A stretch of DNA of 64,000 nucleotides, from the NCBI GenBank assembly GCA_963772065.1, contig CAVYVZ010000004.1:372001-436000 (forward strand), written 5' to 3'. How positions within the stretch are numbered: position 1 is the stretch's first letter; every line of letters begins with the position of its first letter. Both the position numbers and the translations under genes were made by a program. This DNA comes from CAVYVZ01 sp963772065. GTDB lineage: Bacteria; Acidobacteriota; Vicinamibacteria; Vicinamibacterales; UBA2999. Of this stretch, positions 63,621-64,000 are shown in pieces. The notes under the pieces were generated by a model, which was given only the letters and a program-made list of their open reading frames with translations, searched no databases and was not told the DNA's origin.

Positions 63621-64000
63621 TGGCGTGGCGCGAGATCCCGCAGCGTGAACTTCGCGAGTGGAACCAGCGGCTGCTCCATGAATCGACCGCCTCGATCCGG
63701 CAATACCCGCTCTTCAACGAAGGCCTTCGCGGCTCTGGAGCGCTGTGGGTCACGATTCCGGGCCGGTACGCGTCTCTGATCGCGTGGGCAAGGCGGTGGA
63801 CGACGACACCACGCTATCTGTTGCATCAGGACCCGGATGGCCCCACCAGCTTCGCCTGCATCGTCACCATCGGAGTGCCCGGGTTCCGCGTCGGCTGCAT
63901 CATGGACGGGCCGGTCACACTTGACGGCTCGCCGATGCAAGCTTCAGTGATCCAGGACCTGGTGGCGTGGGCCCGCCGCCACCACTACATCGCTCTCCGG
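63620..64000 (+). CDS. FemAB/GNAT-like acyltransferase, N-terminal part
   Basis: The first 127 residues are visible and the gene runs off the window. It starts MAWREIPQRELREWNQRLL, with SIRQYPLFNEGLRGSGALWV and GCIMDGPVTLDGSPM followed by DLVAWARRHHYIALR. The order W/Q-F/peW-like start, a basic strand and GPV, then a helix before an aromatic strand is typical of FemAB-type peptidyl or acyl transferases found in exosortase-linked glycan loci. The ATG overlaps the VanZ-LamG stop. Assignment is tentative. Confidence 0.5.
   Translation, partial: MAWREIPQRELREWNQRLLHESTASIRQYPLFNEGLRGSGALWVTIPGRYASLIAWARRWTTTPRYLLHQDPDGPTSFACIVTIGVPGFRVGCIMDGPVTLDGSPMQASVIQDLVAWARRHHYIALR

Noticed and set aside
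1..64000. CRISPR arrays, tRNA or rRNA genes, insertion sequences
   Set aside because: I found no regularly spaced direct repeats, no cloverleaf or rRNA-like sequence and no transposase-like protein in any frame.

Overview
The window is a 64 kb piece of a high-GC bacterial chromosome. Frequent GTG/TTG starts, an exosortase/PEP-CTERM system, SxtJ/DUF5989 small proteins and large glycan loci suggest an Acidobacteriota (Vicinamibacteria-like) genome. That assignment is inference; the window has no rRNA or other phylogenetic marker.

Layout. (1) 1-6504, sulfate uptake and activation: the end of cysW, cysA, a minus-strand pair (PHP phosphoesterase and an APS kinase fused to a degenerate ATP-sulfurylase-like domain), then divergent cysD and cysNC. 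(2) 6501-12520: a PEP-CTERM protein on the minus strand, an unknown protein, a secreted beta-propeller-like lipoprotein, a tiny membrane ORF and a large TPR lipoprotein. (3) 12835-24665: a coupled biosynthetic operon with asparagine-synthase-type amidotransferase, acyl carrier protein, acyl-AMP ligase, NadE-like amide synthetase, two carbamoyltransferases, SxtJ, DUF5989/SxtK, an oxidoreductase-epimerase fusion and a polysaccharide deacetylase. (4) 24810-28435: an exosortase fused to EpsI, flanked by two secreted lectin-like proteins that share a C-terminal tail. (5) 28532-45525: a very long glycan operon, mostly joined by ATGA/GTGA/TTGA overlaps. It holds WecB, five glycosyltransferases, a formyltransferase, a deacetylase, methyltransferases, the sulfolactate enzymes ComA and ComB, two ATP-grasp ligases, a CapA-like protein and a nitroreductase. 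(6) 45650-55521: a lyase-like protein, a glycosyltransferase, an AAC(3)-like acyltransferase, two ACPs, KAS III, FabD, an FkbH-type glyceryl/acyl-ACP enzyme and a HAD-UbiA fusion. (7) 55679-64000: a flippase-like/methyltransferase fusion, a GT39-type transferase, an alpha/alpha-barrel protein, a Wzx-type flippase, a VanZ-LamG fusion and the start of a FemAB-like gene.

How it may work together. The locus looks like an exosortase-linked extracellular polysaccharide or glycolipid factory whose sugars receive unusual small decorations: carbamoyl, amide, formyl, methyl, a short ACP-borne acyl or glyceryl unit and, most unusually, (R)-3-sulfolactate made from PEP and sulfite. The sulfate-activation genes at the left end could supply that sulfite. 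Three sigma-54-type promoter candidates precede the secreted proteins.

A caution on sequence quality: twelve genes are interrupted by a frame change. All twelve can be repaired by removing one base, and ten of the twelve positions sit on a GTAC tetranucleotide. I read this as a systematic basecalling artefact, possibly from GTAC methylation, not gene decay. The affected genes are annotated over their full repaired span.
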